Below the pieces are notes generated by a model that searched no databases, had not been told where the DNA came from, and saw only the letters and a list, made by a program, of their open reading frames with translations. Below, in pieces: positions 52,246 through 62,100 of a stretch of 64,000 bases of DNA. Within the stretch, counting starts at the first letter, position 1. Every line of letters starts with the position of its first letter. The stretch is from Flavobacteriia bacterium. GTDB taxonomy: Bacteria > Bacteroidota > Bacteroidia > Flavobacteriales_D > Crocinitomicaceae. The stretch is from NCBI GenBank assembly GCA_016178305.1, contig JACOTM010000030.1:1-64000 (forward strand), written 5' to 3'. The translations under genes and the position numbers were made by a program.

Positions 52246-55245
52246 CTATCGAATTAATGTTATATTACCTGATTTTTGTTCTGTTTTACCATCATTATAG
52301 GTAATGTCAATAAAAAAGGCATAAGCACCTGTACTCAATGGTTTTCCATGCATGGTTCCATCCCATGTAAATTTAGCATCTGTTGTTTGAACTAATTTAT
52401 TTCCCCATCTATCATAGATAAATAAAGTAAATGAATTTACATCTGTACCAACGATTAATCTTAATAACTCATTTTTACCATCACCATTTGGTGAAAAACC
52501 AGTTGGTATATTCACTCCATGTATTTCTTTACATTCTGGTGTGTTATTGAACGGATCACAATGATCTAATGGATTTGTCACTGCATTTGGTGAAATTAAC
52601 GTTGAAGGATCATCAACATTGTTCACTTCTTCTCCATCTGTTAATCCATCATCATCGGAATCTGGATCGTTTGGATTTGTTCCTAAAATATTTTCTTGAC
52701 TATTTGAAATTCCATCATTATCATCATCACAAAATAATGGATCACAAGGATCATTTGGATTTGATGTTGATGAAGGTACCACTGTTGTGCTTGGATCATC
52801 AATTCCATTAATTTCTTCTCCATCTGTGTACCCATCTCCATCTGTGTCAGGGTTGGCAGGATTGGTTCCATTTGATGTTTCTTGCGCATTTGTCACCCCG
52901 TCATGATCAGGATCACATGTCGGACCTGTTGTAAATGGATCACAACCATCCATCGGATCAGAAGTTCCTGTTGGAGAAAGTGGTGTCGTTGGATCATCAA
53001 TTCCTGATGTTTCTTCATCATCTGTTAAACCATCGTCATCTAAATCACCATCATTTATTAAAAAATATGCTACAATAGTTTGATTTTGAGTGATGTTTAT
53101 ACCATTTGTATCTTCATTATCTCCATTTGTCATCGGCCCTGTAACGTATCCCCAATGATCAAATACATATCCTACATTCGCTTTAGCTGTAAGTAACGTT
53201 TCAATCCCACCATAATATTGAGTAGTCCATGGATAAGAAGGAGCTGTTTGAGAATTTACTTTGATTGTACCTGAATTGGCCGGTGAAACATCAAAAATAA
53301 CATCATAAGGACCTGTTAAATCATAACATCCAACCATTCCTGTTTGTAATGCTGTACACCTTGTATTGATAAACGTTTTTAAAGCTTGTACATTTGTTTG
53401 CCATTCACTATAAGTTCCTCCCCATTTGTTAATTTGCCCTTGCATTTCGGGTTGAATTTCATTAATCATACTATCTAACAATGGGATCATATAGTCACAA
53501 CTTAAAAAAGTATTCATTAAATCGGCATATCGACTAATATAATATTGTTTAACTTCTGGATTTTCATTGATTAACTTTTGTAAAATCTCGGTATGTCCCT
53601 GACCTCCAGGATCAGGTAAGTTTTCAACATTGCATGGATCTGCTGCTGGCGAATTATCTGGAATTCCGGTATAATTGATATAGTGACCAAAAGTTGCATC
53701 CATGTCCCATAAGGTATAATTCCATTTTTTATTATTTCCCGCTGGATCTAAACCTCTATACCATGCTGTATTCCAATTTAACCAATCTTGAGTAACGACA
53801 TAAGAATTATATACAAAATAATCTACCAAAGAATGCCAACTCAATAGACTATCAACATAATGAAAATTAGCCGCATTTCCCATATTGTTAGATTGAACAT
53901 AGGCTTTCAAACTATTCCAAGCAGGAATACCATTTGGAGCACCATATTCTTCCCAAGTACTCCCCCAAGTTTTTAAATACTGTAAATTAAATTTATCTTG
54001 ATTGAAATAATAATCTGTATAATCAGCATCATCTGCTTTTTCTCTTATTTCATATACACCCCAATATTGACCATTTAAATAAACAATACAAGGTCTCCAA
54101 GTTCTCTCATCTAATTTTAATCCTGCTCTAATAGACAATGTATGTACAAATGCATCGCGAATATGAGCTCCTCCAGTTTCAAAAGGATAATTATCATTTG
54201 CTGCTGGCTTTAGAATAACCCGTTGAAATTTATCTCTAGTTTTTTCTGGAAAAATTTGATGCGATATATTATCATTATAGCCAAATTGATCTCGCATAAT
54301 AAAATCAAAACCTCGTTGTGGATATGCCCATGAATCATTGCCATGTTTATTAAAATCTCCTTCTCCTTCATCAATAAACGAATTGTCTTCCTCAAATAAT
54401 TCAAACGCTCCAATTTGGCTTCCTGACCACCCATTTCCATTAGCAACTAAATCAAACACTTCATTGCTGCAAACCGAAACTACTGGCATTGAATGATCTA
54501 CATTAATAAAATAGGTGTTCGTTTCTGTAAAACTAGGCTGATTTGTACTAAATGCTGCTGCTCTAACAATTGTAGTGGTTGCTATTGTAATTGGTACTGA
54601 ATAAATTGCTGATGATGCCGAAACGTTTGAACCATCCAAAGTATAACGGATTGTAGCGGTAGGATCTGAGCATGAAATTGAAACCGTTTGGGTAGAAGTA
54701 TAAAAACCAGCGTTTACATTCATTAAAGGTTTAGGAGTATAAAAATTAATCCCTCCCGAATTTGCTGAATTTGGTGTCGGATTCATAAATAATTTCCAAA
54801 TTGAAGCACCATTTGTTTGACGACCAACTGAATGATCTGATTTCGTCATGTGAATAATCTTTAACGAATCTACAACTGTTGTTCCATTTGGATTTGTTAA
54901 TATTATCCAATCACCTGATGTCTGTGTTAAAGTAAAATTAGGATGTAATTGCGACCCATTAACGGTATTTCTCCCTGAACAAAACACCATTGTATATCCA
55001 TTCGCAGGAATTGAACCAGATGGAATCTGCCATTTAGTTAAATTACTTGATTTATCCGAAAGATAATAACCTGTTAAATTAAATGCCGATCCAGTTGGAT
55101 TATACAATTCAACCCAATCTTCGTTATTTCCGTATGCATCTGTTAGTCCATTGATATTTGAACATGAATATTCATTCACAAAAACTTGACTTTGAGCCAA
55201 GATTGAAAATAATATGCAAGCAATAGCTGTAATTAGTGTCTTCAT
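52246..55245 (-). CDS. Giant secreted LTD/CotH/TSP3 protein with T9SS type B domain
   Basis: A 999-residue surface protein. In order: signal peptide (1-19), lamin-tail domain (about 20-150, VFVNEYSCSNINGLTDAYGNNEDWVELYN), a chitobiase/FN3-like domain (about 170-245, SISCSDPTATIRYTLDGSN), a CotH-kinase-like region (about 250-640, RDAFVHTLSIRAGLKLDERTWRPCIVYLNGQYWGVYEIREKADD and WNYTLWDMDATFGH), a thrombospondin type 3 repeat array of Asp/Gly calcium loops (about 735-905), and a CHU_C type B sorting domain (GVNIPTGFSPNGDGKNELL ... IYDRWGNKL ... DGTMHGKPLSTGAY). It should be exported by the T9SS and anchored through the adjacent PorP/SprF. The target of the CotH domain is unknown. Confidence 0.9.
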   Translation of the reverse strand: MKTLITAIACILFSILAQSQVFVNEYSCSNINGLTDAYGNNEDWVELYNPTGSAFNLTGYYLSDKSSNLTKWQIPSGSIPANGYTMVFCSGRNTVNGSQLHPNFTLTQTSGDWIILTNPNGTTVVDSLKIIHMTKSDHSVGRQTNGASIWKLFMNPTPNSANSGGINFYTPKPLMNVNAGFYTSTQTVSISCSDPTATIRYTLDGSNVSASSAIYSVPITIATTTIVRAAAFSTNQPSFTETNTYFINVDHSMPVVSVCSNEVFDLVANGNGWSGSQIGAFELFEEDNSFIDEGEGDFNKHGNDSWAYPQRGFDFIMRDQFGYNDNISHQIFPEKTRDKFQRVILKPAANDNYPFETGGAHIRDAFVHTLSIRAGLKLDERTWRPCIVYLNGQYWGVYEIREKADDADYTDYYFNQDKFNLQYLKTWGSTWEEYGAPNGIPAWNSLKAYVQSNNMGNAANFHYVDSLLSWHSLVDYFVYNSYVVTQDWLNWNTAWYRGLDPAGNNKKWNYTLWDMDATFGHYINYTGIPDNSPAADPCNVENLPDPGGQGHTEILQKLINENPEVKQYYISRYADLMNTFLSCDYMIPLLDSMINEIQPEMQGQINKWGGTYSEWQTNVQALKTFINTRCTALQTGMVGCYDLTGPYDVIFDVSPANSGTIKVNSQTAPSYPWTTQYYGGIETLLTAKANVGYVFDHWGYVTGPMTNGDNEDTNGINITQNQTIVAYFLINDGDLDDDGLTDDEETSGIDDPTTPLSPTGTSDPMDGCDPFTTGPTCDPDHDGVTNAQETSNGTNPANPDTDGDGYTDGEEINGIDDPSTTVVPSSTSNPNDPCDPLFCDDDNDGISNSQENILGTNPNDPDSDDDGLTDGEEVNNVDDPSTLISPNAVTNPLDHCDPFNNTPECKEIHGVNIPTGFSPNGDGKNELLRLIVGTDVNSFTLFIYDRWGNKLVQTTDAKFTWDGTMHGKPLSTGAYAFFIDITYNDGKTEQKSGNITLIR

Positions 55246-55447
55246 AGTTTCTAGTAACTTTCAATATTAATCAATATTATTGAATAAAGTATATCAATTA
55301 ACTCAATTGTTAATACACTTAAAATGAATAAATAGTTGCTTTAAGTATTTAATTTTTAATCTTTTTTGATAAATGTCAATTATTTTTATTGCCTAAAATG
55401 TAAAATCTTCACTTTATTATTTCATATTTGTGAAAACTAAATGTAAC

Positions 55448-55849
55448 ATGATGAAATATTTAATAGCATTTTTAACTATTTTAAGCTTAAATTCTTGTAA
55501 AAAAGTAGAAGGGCCAGGAGGAACATCAACAATTAAAGGAAAAATTACTATCAATAATTACAATTCTCAAGGTACAGTTTTAGAAGGAACTTATGCTGGA
55601 GCTGATCAAGATATATACATTATATACGGTGATAAAGATTCAACTTTTGATAACGATGTAAAATCAAGTATTGATGGCACATTTGAATTCCCCTTTTTAG
55701 AAAATGGAAAGTATGCTATCTATGTTTATGAAGATGTTTTACCAATTGTCGTTGGAGGAAATACGAAAAAAGCAGTATTAGTCTCCACAGAAATTATGAA
55801 ACGTAAATCAACAATTGATTTAGGTGAAATAATCATCAAGAAAAAATAA
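55448..55849 (+). CDS. Small lipoprotein with carboxypeptidase-like fold
   Basis: About 133 residues from the ATG at 55448; the tracked ORF starts at an upstream GTG. MMKYLIAFLTILSLNSC is a type II signal with lipobox Cys, followed by KKVEGPGG. The mature part (STIKGKITINNYN, DIYIIYGDKDSTFDNDVKSSIDGTFEFPFLENGKYAIYVYEDV) looks like a carboxypeptidase-regulatory-like beta sandwich, which is often found as a surface binding module. It would be processed by LspA. The DUF2490 gene begins 1 bp after its stop, so the pair is an operon divergent from the CotH gene. Confidence 0.75.
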   Translation: MMKYLIAFLTILSLNSCKKVEGPGGTSTIKGKITINNYNSQGTVLEGTYAGADQDIYIIYGDKDSTFDNDVKSSIDGTFEFPFLENGKYAIYVYEDVLPIVVGGNTKKAVLVSTEIMKRKSTIDLGEIIIKKK

Positions 55850-55850
55850 C

Positions 55851-56543
55851 ATGCGCAAATTTCTAATATTATTTGTAATTATCTCTTTTTCAAGTCAAGC
55901 CCAATTGACAAATGAATGCTGGACAGCTATAGGCATAAAAAGAAAAATAAATTCAAATTCAGAACTGAGTATTGATATCAACACAAGATCTTATTCTTAT
56001 TCTTTTCAATTGATTTATCCCGAAATTACTTACAAATATAAATTTACAAATTGGTTCAAACCTTCCATCGATTATCGCTTATTAGACCAACGAAATAAAT
56101 GGGGAAATTTTCATTTATCAAACCGATTAAATTTCAATTTAGATTTTGAAAAAACATTCAAAAAAAAATTTATAATTGGCTTTCGAATTCGGTATCAATC
56201 ATCATTTTCAAGGACTGTCATTTTAAATAATTACAATCCAGATTTTGACCCTACTATCCGATTAAAACCAGCATTTCAATGGATGCCTAAAAAAAGTAAA
56301 ATGACTTTTAACAGCGCTGTTGAATTTTTCTATAATCCACAAAATGTTATTGGTGGACATCAATTTACTAAAATTCGAGCTTCTGCTGGTACAGATATAA
56401 ATTTAAAAGGTCCAAACAGTATCAGTATTAAATATTTATACGGAAAAAACATTAACGATACCAAATATAAATCTCAACATATTCTTTCAATTACCTATAC
56501 TTTTGATTGGAAGAAAAAAAAGGAAGAATTAAAAAATAATTAA
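55851..56543 (+). CDS. DUF2490 family exported outer-membrane-like protein
   Basis: A 230-residue protein with a short signal peptide (MRKFLILFVIISFSSQAQ) and a repeated strand pattern characteristic of DUF2490: NECWTAIGIKRKINSNSELSIDINTRSY, YPEITYKYKFTNWFKPSIDYRLLD, GNFHLSNRLNFNLDFEKTF, FIIGFRIRYQSSF. It ends HILSITYTFDW. Its size and aromatic strands fit an outer-membrane barrel of about 10-12 strands. The function is unknown. It is co-transcribed with the lipoprotein, next to the CotH protein, an arrangement I have seen in other Bacteroidota (from memory, not checked). Confidence 0.8.
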   Translation: MRKFLILFVIISFSSQAQLTNECWTAIGIKRKINSNSELSIDINTRSYSYSFQLIYPEITYKYKFTNWFKPSIDYRLLDQRNKWGNFHLSNRLNFNLDFEKTFKKKFIIGFRIRYQSSFSRTVILNNYNPDFDPTIRLKPAFQWMPKKSKMTFNSAVEFFYNPQNVIGGHQFTKIRASAGTDINLKGPNSISIKYLYGKNINDTKYKSQHILSITYTFDWKKKKEELKNN

Positions 56544-56632
56544 ACTCACCCAACCATTTGAAAATTAATACGTCATATAGATATGTTGGTTAAAACGTTT
56601 TCCAACATCTGGTTTAAGTTTTCTTGCAGATT

Positions 56633-56700
56633 CCTGAAAAGAGGTCCATTTCTCTTACAAAACAAATTTATTTGTTTTTGGACTCTTTTCAGGTTTTTTT
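56633..56700 (+). terminator. Strong hairpin terminator after the DUF2490 gene
   Basis: CCTGAAAAGAG(G)TCCA pairs with TGGACTCTTTTCAGG, with an inner AACAAAT/ATTTGTT stem and seven T after it. It ends the lipoprotein-DUF2490 operon. Confidence 0.8.
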
Positions 56701-56704
56701 ATGT

Positions 56705-56736
56705 AAAAAAATGAGGCTAACAAAGTCAACCTCATT
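56705..56736 (-). terminator. Terminator downstream of purF (beyond the MITE)
   Basis: On the minus strand AATGAGG pairs with CCTCATT and is followed by a T run. It would end purF transcription but is separated from the purF stop by the inserted element. Confidence 0.7.
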
Positions 56737-56775
56737 CCCTTTTTATCACGAATTAAAATATCATTTCAATTAATA

Positions 56776-57039
56776 ACCTCAGTTCAATTAATATTTTACA
56801 CTCATATTTTAATTAAATTTGAAAGGACAAGGCTTGTTTTCACAGGTTTAGCGGTCTAAATCAAGAAGACACAGCGAAGGCTTTTCGAATTTAATTGAAA
56901 AGCATTTTGTACATTTCACCTATAAAAGTGATTTACTTCCCAAAAGCCTCTTGAAATAGCCCGCTATTCCTTCTAGTCTTTTAGTCGTAACTCCCTATTT
57001 ATAGGCGATCTGATTGCAAAATATTAATCGAACTGAGGT
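56776..57039. mobile_element. 264-bp MITE-like element with terminal inverted repeats
   Basis: Ends form 22-bp inverted repeats with one mismatch, starting ACCTCAGTTC(A/G)ATTAATATT. Both sides are flanked by TAATA (56771-56775 and 57040-57044), a 5-bp target duplication. No transposase is encoded; internal inverted segments (GCTTTTC/GAAAAGC) suggest a folded RNA or DNA. It sits at the purF stop codon: the last purF base pairs overlap its end. Removing it with one TAATA copy restores GCT TAT TAA at the end of purF, so the insertion kept the stop. Part of the 495-bp gap between 56544 and 57038; the rest holds two terminators. Confidence 0.75.
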
Positions 57040-58940
57040 TAATAAGCTCTTTCGTTTTTACCTTCGACCCAATTCATAAATGCTTTATTTACAACTTTAT
57101 TTCCACCAGCTGTAGGATAATTTCCTGTAAAATACCAATCACCTAAATTATCAGGACATGAGACATGTAAATTTTCAACTGTTTGATAAATAATCTCTAC
57201 TTCTGCCTTAATATTTTTCGGAGTTAATAATTCAGATATTTTCAAAGAAACTTGTTCCGGCGTAAAAGCATCGTAAATTTCTTTTACATAATTCTGAATT
57301 TGTTCTTTTGGTAAATGCTCTTGCTCTTTACATTTTTTGTAAACATCTTGGATTACTTGCTCTTTACCATTATCTTTCAATAATTGAATCGCTGCTTCAA
57401 AAGCTATAAAATCACCCATTTTTGCCATATCGATTCCGTAACAATCTGGATAACGAATCTGTGGTGCTGAAGAAACTACAACTATTTTTTTAGGATCTAA
57501 ACGATCTAATATACGTAATATACTTTGTTTAAGGGTAGTTCCACGAACAATGCTGTCATCTATAACAACTAAATTATCTTTTCCCTGAACAACACTTCCA
57601 TACGTAATATCATAAACATGCGCAACCAAATCATCACGTGAATCATCTTGTGTAATAAAGGTTCTTAATTTAGCATCTTTTATTGCTATTTTTTCAATTC
57701 GAGCACGCTGATAAATTATTTTATGTAAATCATCTGGAGAAGGATTTGCTCCTAAATTGATAATCGCCTTGTATTTTTCATCATTTAAATAATCTTCCAG
57801 CCCTTTAATTAATCCATAAAATGAAACTTCAGCTGTATTTGGAATAAATGAAAAAACTGCATTATTTAAATCATTATCAATTGCTTTCAAAACTTGAGGT
57901 ACTACCGCTGCTCCCAATTTTTTACGTTCATCATAAATTTCAATATCATTTCCTCTAGAAAAATAGATACGTTCAAAAGAACACGCCTTTTTCTCTAACG
58001 GCTCATTAATCAACTTTTCCGAAACAGTGCCATCTTTTTTGATTATTAATGCATGTCCTGGTTGAATTTCTTTAATTACATCTGCCTTCAAATTAAAAGC
58101 AGTTTGAATAACTGGTCTTTCAGAAGCAACAACACAAACCTCATCATTTTCAAACCAATAAGCAGGTCTAATTCCAGCTGGATCTCTCAATACAAATGCA
58201 TCTCCATGACCAAATAAACCAGCCATTGCATAACCTCCATCCCAAACATTTGAAGCTCTTTTTAAGATTTTTTCAATATTTAAGTTTTGAGCAATGTAAT
58301 CATAGATTTCTTTTTTAGACAATCCTTTTTCTTTCAATTCAGCTACGATTGCATCGTTTTCCAAATCCAAGAAATGTCCTATTTTTTCTAATACCGTAAC
58401 CGTATCTGATTTTTCTTTAGGATGTTGGCCAACTTCTACCAATACATCAAAAAGCTCATCTACATTTGTTAAATTAAAATTCCCTGCAACAACTAAATTT
58501 CTGGTAATCCAATTATTTTGTCTTAAAAAAGGATGACAACTTTCTATTGAATTTCTTCCAAAAGTGCCATATCTCAAATGTCCTAAAAACAATTCACCTG
58601 TAAATCCTGCATTTTTTTTCAAATACGCTACATCTTTTAACAAGCTTGGATTTTCTTCTTCAATTTGGTGAAAGCGTTCATTGATATGATCAAAAATATC
58701 TTGAATTGGTTTACTATCAATGGAACGTTGACGCGAAATATACCTTTCTCCGGGTTGCATATCAAACTTAATGTTGGCAACTCCTGCCCCATCTTGTCCA
58801 CGGTTATGCTGTTTCTCCATTAATAAATGAAGTTTTTGCAAGCCGTAAAATGCTGTACCGTATTTATCTAGGTAAAATTGTAAAGGTTTTTTTAATCTTA
58901 AAAGTGCTATTCCACACTCATGTTGTATCGCGTCGCTCAT
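57039..58940 (-). CDS. purF: Amidophosphoribosyltransferase (long Bacteroidota form)
   Basis: A 633-residue enzyme for the first committed step of purine synthesis: PRPP plus glutamine to phosphoribosylamine. The N-terminal glutaminase has its nucleophile at Cys9 (HECGIALL) after a short propeptide, with HNRGQDGAGVA and GHLRYGTFG. The phosphoribosyltransferase half carries FERIYFSRGNDIEIYDER, the PRPP loop VVIDDSIVRGTTL and VVSSAPQIRYPDCYGIDM. It is longer than the classic 470-510-residue PurF, as in other Bacteroidota, with extra C-terminal sequence. The stop codon falls at the edge of the MITE. An exact -7 box lies 23 bp upstream. Confidence 0.95.
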   Translation of the reverse strand: MSDAIQHECGIALLRLKKPLQFYLDKYGTAFYGLQKLHLLMEKQHNRGQDGAGVANIKFDMQPGERYISRQRSIDSKPIQDIFDHINERFHQIEEENPSLLKDVAYLKKNAGFTGELFLGHLRYGTFGRNSIESCHPFLRQNNWITRNLVVAGNFNLTNVDELFDVLVEVGQHPKEKSDTVTVLEKIGHFLDLENDAIVAELKEKGLSKKEIYDYIAQNLNIEKILKRASNVWDGGYAMAGLFGHGDAFVLRDPAGIRPAYWFENDEVCVVASERPVIQTAFNLKADVIKEIQPGHALIIKKDGTVSEKLINEPLEKKACSFERIYFSRGNDIEIYDERKKLGAAVVPQVLKAIDNDLNNAVFSFIPNTAEVSFYGLIKGLEDYLNDEKYKAIINLGANPSPDDLHKIIYQRARIEKIAIKDAKLRTFITQDDSRDDLVAHVYDITYGSVVQGKDNLVVIDDSIVRGTTLKQSILRILDRLDPKKIVVVSSAPQIRYPDCYGIDMAKMGDFIAFEAAIQLLKDNGKEQVIQDVYKKCKEQEHLPKEQIQNYVKEIYDAFTPEQVSLKISELLTPKNIKAEVEIIYQTVENLHVSCPDNLGDWYFTGNYPTAGGNKVVNKAFMNWVEGKNERAY

Positions 58941-58963
58941 TACTAATTGGATGAAATCTTGTG

Positions 58964-58971
58964 CAAATTTA
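58964..58971 (-). promoter_or_regulatory. Promoter -7 box for purF
   Basis: TAAATTTG on the minus strand matches TAnnTTTG exactly and ends 23 bp before the ATG. No clear TTG at -33. Confidence 0.45.
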
Positions 58972-59095
58972 ATGTTTTTAAATTAAACCTTTTTATTAAA
59001 AAATCGTTCTAGTAATTAAAGTTTGTAAAAAGCAACTTTTAATATTGGAATACGTTAATAAATTAATGGCATAATTCACTCATTTAAAGTGTTTT

Positions 59096-59127
59096 TTGAA
59101 AAGTTTTAAGTTTAATTTGTATATTTG
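59096..59127 (+). promoter_or_regulatory. Promoter of the 1306-residue surface protein; predicted leaderless
   Basis: TTG (59096-59098), 21 bp, TATATTTG (59120-59127). The ATG starts 5 bp after the box, about the expected transcription start. Confidence 0.6.
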
Positions 59128-59132
59128 AAATC

Positions 59133-62100
59133 ATGAGATTCATTCTTATATTGATTTTATTTTTCTTGGCCTTACCTGTTTATTCCCAACAGGAAGGAAT
59201 TTTATTGCATCCTAACAAAGGACAATGGGATTTGCCAATTTTGTACAAAATCGAATTAAATTTAGGCGAAATGTTTCTGACTAAAGACGGTTTCACGTAT
59301 GCTTTAAATGATTACAACATCAAGCATGGAAATCACGAAAAAAATCAGGAATTAAATGAAAATGATAAAATTGGATTTCAAATTTTAAAATCATCTTTTA
59401 TTGGGTCTTCTTGGATGGGAGAAGTTGCTGAATCCAATCCTTCTCAAGCCTATCGAAACTATTTTCAAGGAAACAATCCTGATAAATGGAAATCAAAAAT
59501 TTACAGCTATAAAACCGTTGAATTAAAAAATTATTACCCACAAATTAATTTTTTGGTGGAGGGACAATCTTCTAATTTGAAATATTCTTTTGTTGCTGCA
59601 CCTCACGCTGATATTACTCAAATTCAGTATAAAATTGAAGGCTCTGATAAAATATATTTAGATGGAAATGGCAATTTACATATTACAAACAGATTTGGGG
59701 AAATTATCGAAAACAAGCCCATTGCCTGGAATGAAATAGATGGAAAAAAACAATTCGTTAAAGTAAAATTTAAACTTAAAAACAATGTTATATCTTTTGA
59801 ATTCCCTAATGGTTATGATCAAAAAAACAAATTAATAATCGATCCTACATTAACCTTTTCAACTTTTACAGGTTCAACTATGGACAATTGGGGTATGACG
59901 GCCACACCTGATATGAACGGAAATTTATATGCTGGTGGTATCGTTTTCGTAGGTCCTGGCTCTTATCCTGCTACAACAGGTGCTTTCGACGTTACATTTA
60001 ATGGAGGAACAAGTTTTTCATATACACTTAATGGTTCTACATACAATACCCCTGGTTTTGATGTTGCTATTTCAAAATTTAATAGTGCGGGAACTGCTTT
60101 GCTATATTCCACTTATTTAGGAGGCGCTGGAAATGAAGCTCCTCATAGTTTAGTATCAGATAATAACGGTGATTTATATGTACTTGGTGTTACAAGTTCT
60201 GCTAACTTTCCTGTACTCACCAATGCATTTGACAATTCATTTAATGGAGGGCCAAACATTACTGAAAATGAATTAGGATATAATGACGGTGCTGATTTGT
60301 TTATTGCTCATCTAAATGCCAATGGAACAACAATGGTTGGAGCTACTTTTATTGGTGGAACAGGCACAGATGGTGTAAATATAGGAACATTAAACTTCAA
60401 TTATGGCGATCCGTTCAGAGGAGAAATTATTGTTGATAACGCTGGCTATATTTATGTTTCAAGCACCTCAAGATCATCTGATTTTCCAACTTTAAATCCC
60501 GTTCAAGGCACTTTACAAGGTTTACAAGATGCCGTTTTATTTAAAATAAATACTTCATTAACCACTTTGTCATGGTCAACATATTTTGGAAATAGTGGTT
60601 TAGAAACTGGAAATTCGGTTCAAATTTCTTCCAATGGATTTGTTTATATGGCTGGTGGTACAAATTCAAATTCATTAGCAATTGGGGTAGGCGAAGATCT
60701 TTCTTTCAACGGAGGAATATCTGATGGTTATTTATCCAAATTTAACGCTAACACAGGAAATATTATTTCTGGAACTTTTATGGGTTTAAATGAATATGAT
60801 CAAGCATACTTTGTTCAACTAGATTTAAATAATGAGGTTTATGTTTACGGTCAAACTGAAAGTGATTGGGGAATTACAGCAGGACATTATGGTGTTCCTA
60901 ATTCTGGCCAATTTATTCGAAAATATAATAACAATTTAACTTCAATTTTATGGACTACTATGATTGGTGCTGGTACTGGTCATGTAGAAATATCTCCGAC
61001 TGCTTTTTTAGTATCTGATTGTTTTGATATTTATATAACAGGTTGGGGCGGAATTATTAATTCAAACTACAGCAATCAGGCTCAAAACAGTACCACTTTT
61101 GGTTTTCAAGTTACCGCAGATGCTTATCAAGGAACAACAAATGGAAGTAATTTTTATATTGCATTACTTGGACAAAATGCGAATACATTAAAATATGCTA
61201 GCTTTATGGGAGGAGCAAATTCCAGCTATAATCATGTAGATGGAGGAACGAGCAGATTCGATAAAAATGGTAAAATTTATCATGCTGTTTGTGCTGCTTG
61301 TGGTGGGCAAGATAATGGATTTACCACGACTCCAGGAGTATATTCACCGACAAATAATAGTACGAATTGTAATTTAGCTGCCTTTAAATTTGAATTAAGT
61401 TCTATTGAAGCAATCATCAGCGAACCACAAACTTACATTTGTATCCCAGAACCTGTAGTTTTTAATAATAATAGTGCAAATGGAAATTCATTTTTTTGGA
61501 ATTTTGGAGATGGCGCTACTTCTACCGCTGTTAATCCTTCCCATTTATATGGCTCTGCCGGAATATACAATGTGACATTAGTAGTTTCTGATTCTAATGG
61601 TTGCTTTTCTGCTGATTCAATAGCCTTTCAAGTAGAAATAGGAGATTTTCAAGGAGGTGCTGTTCAGCCAGTTACTCCAATTTGTAAAGGATCAACTTAT
61701 CAATTAGAAGCTTATGGTGGAGCAAATTATTTATGGTCTCCCTCCAATGTTTTAGACAATCCGGCAAGCCCAACTCCTTTTGCCACAATAGATGTTACAA
61801 CAGATTTTACTGTCATTGTATCAGATAGCTGTGGGTCTGACACAATTACTATTACTTTACAAGTTTTTACTACTGAACCATTAATTAGTAATGATACATC
61901 AATATGTATCGGAAACAGTGTCCCTTTATTTGTCGGAAATACAGTTTCACAAAGTTGGACCCCTACAAATACATTAAACAATCCAAATTCAGCAACACCA
62001 ATTGCAACACCTACAATTCCAACCATGTATTATGTCACCATGTTTACTACAGATAATTGTGAATTCCATGACTCTGTATTTGTAAATGTTTTTTATGATT

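Noticed and set aside
52530-53060. Direct repeats in the CotH gene considered as a CRISPR or tandem repeat array
   Set aside because: They encode the thrombospondin type 3 calcium loops in frame and vary in length and sequence.
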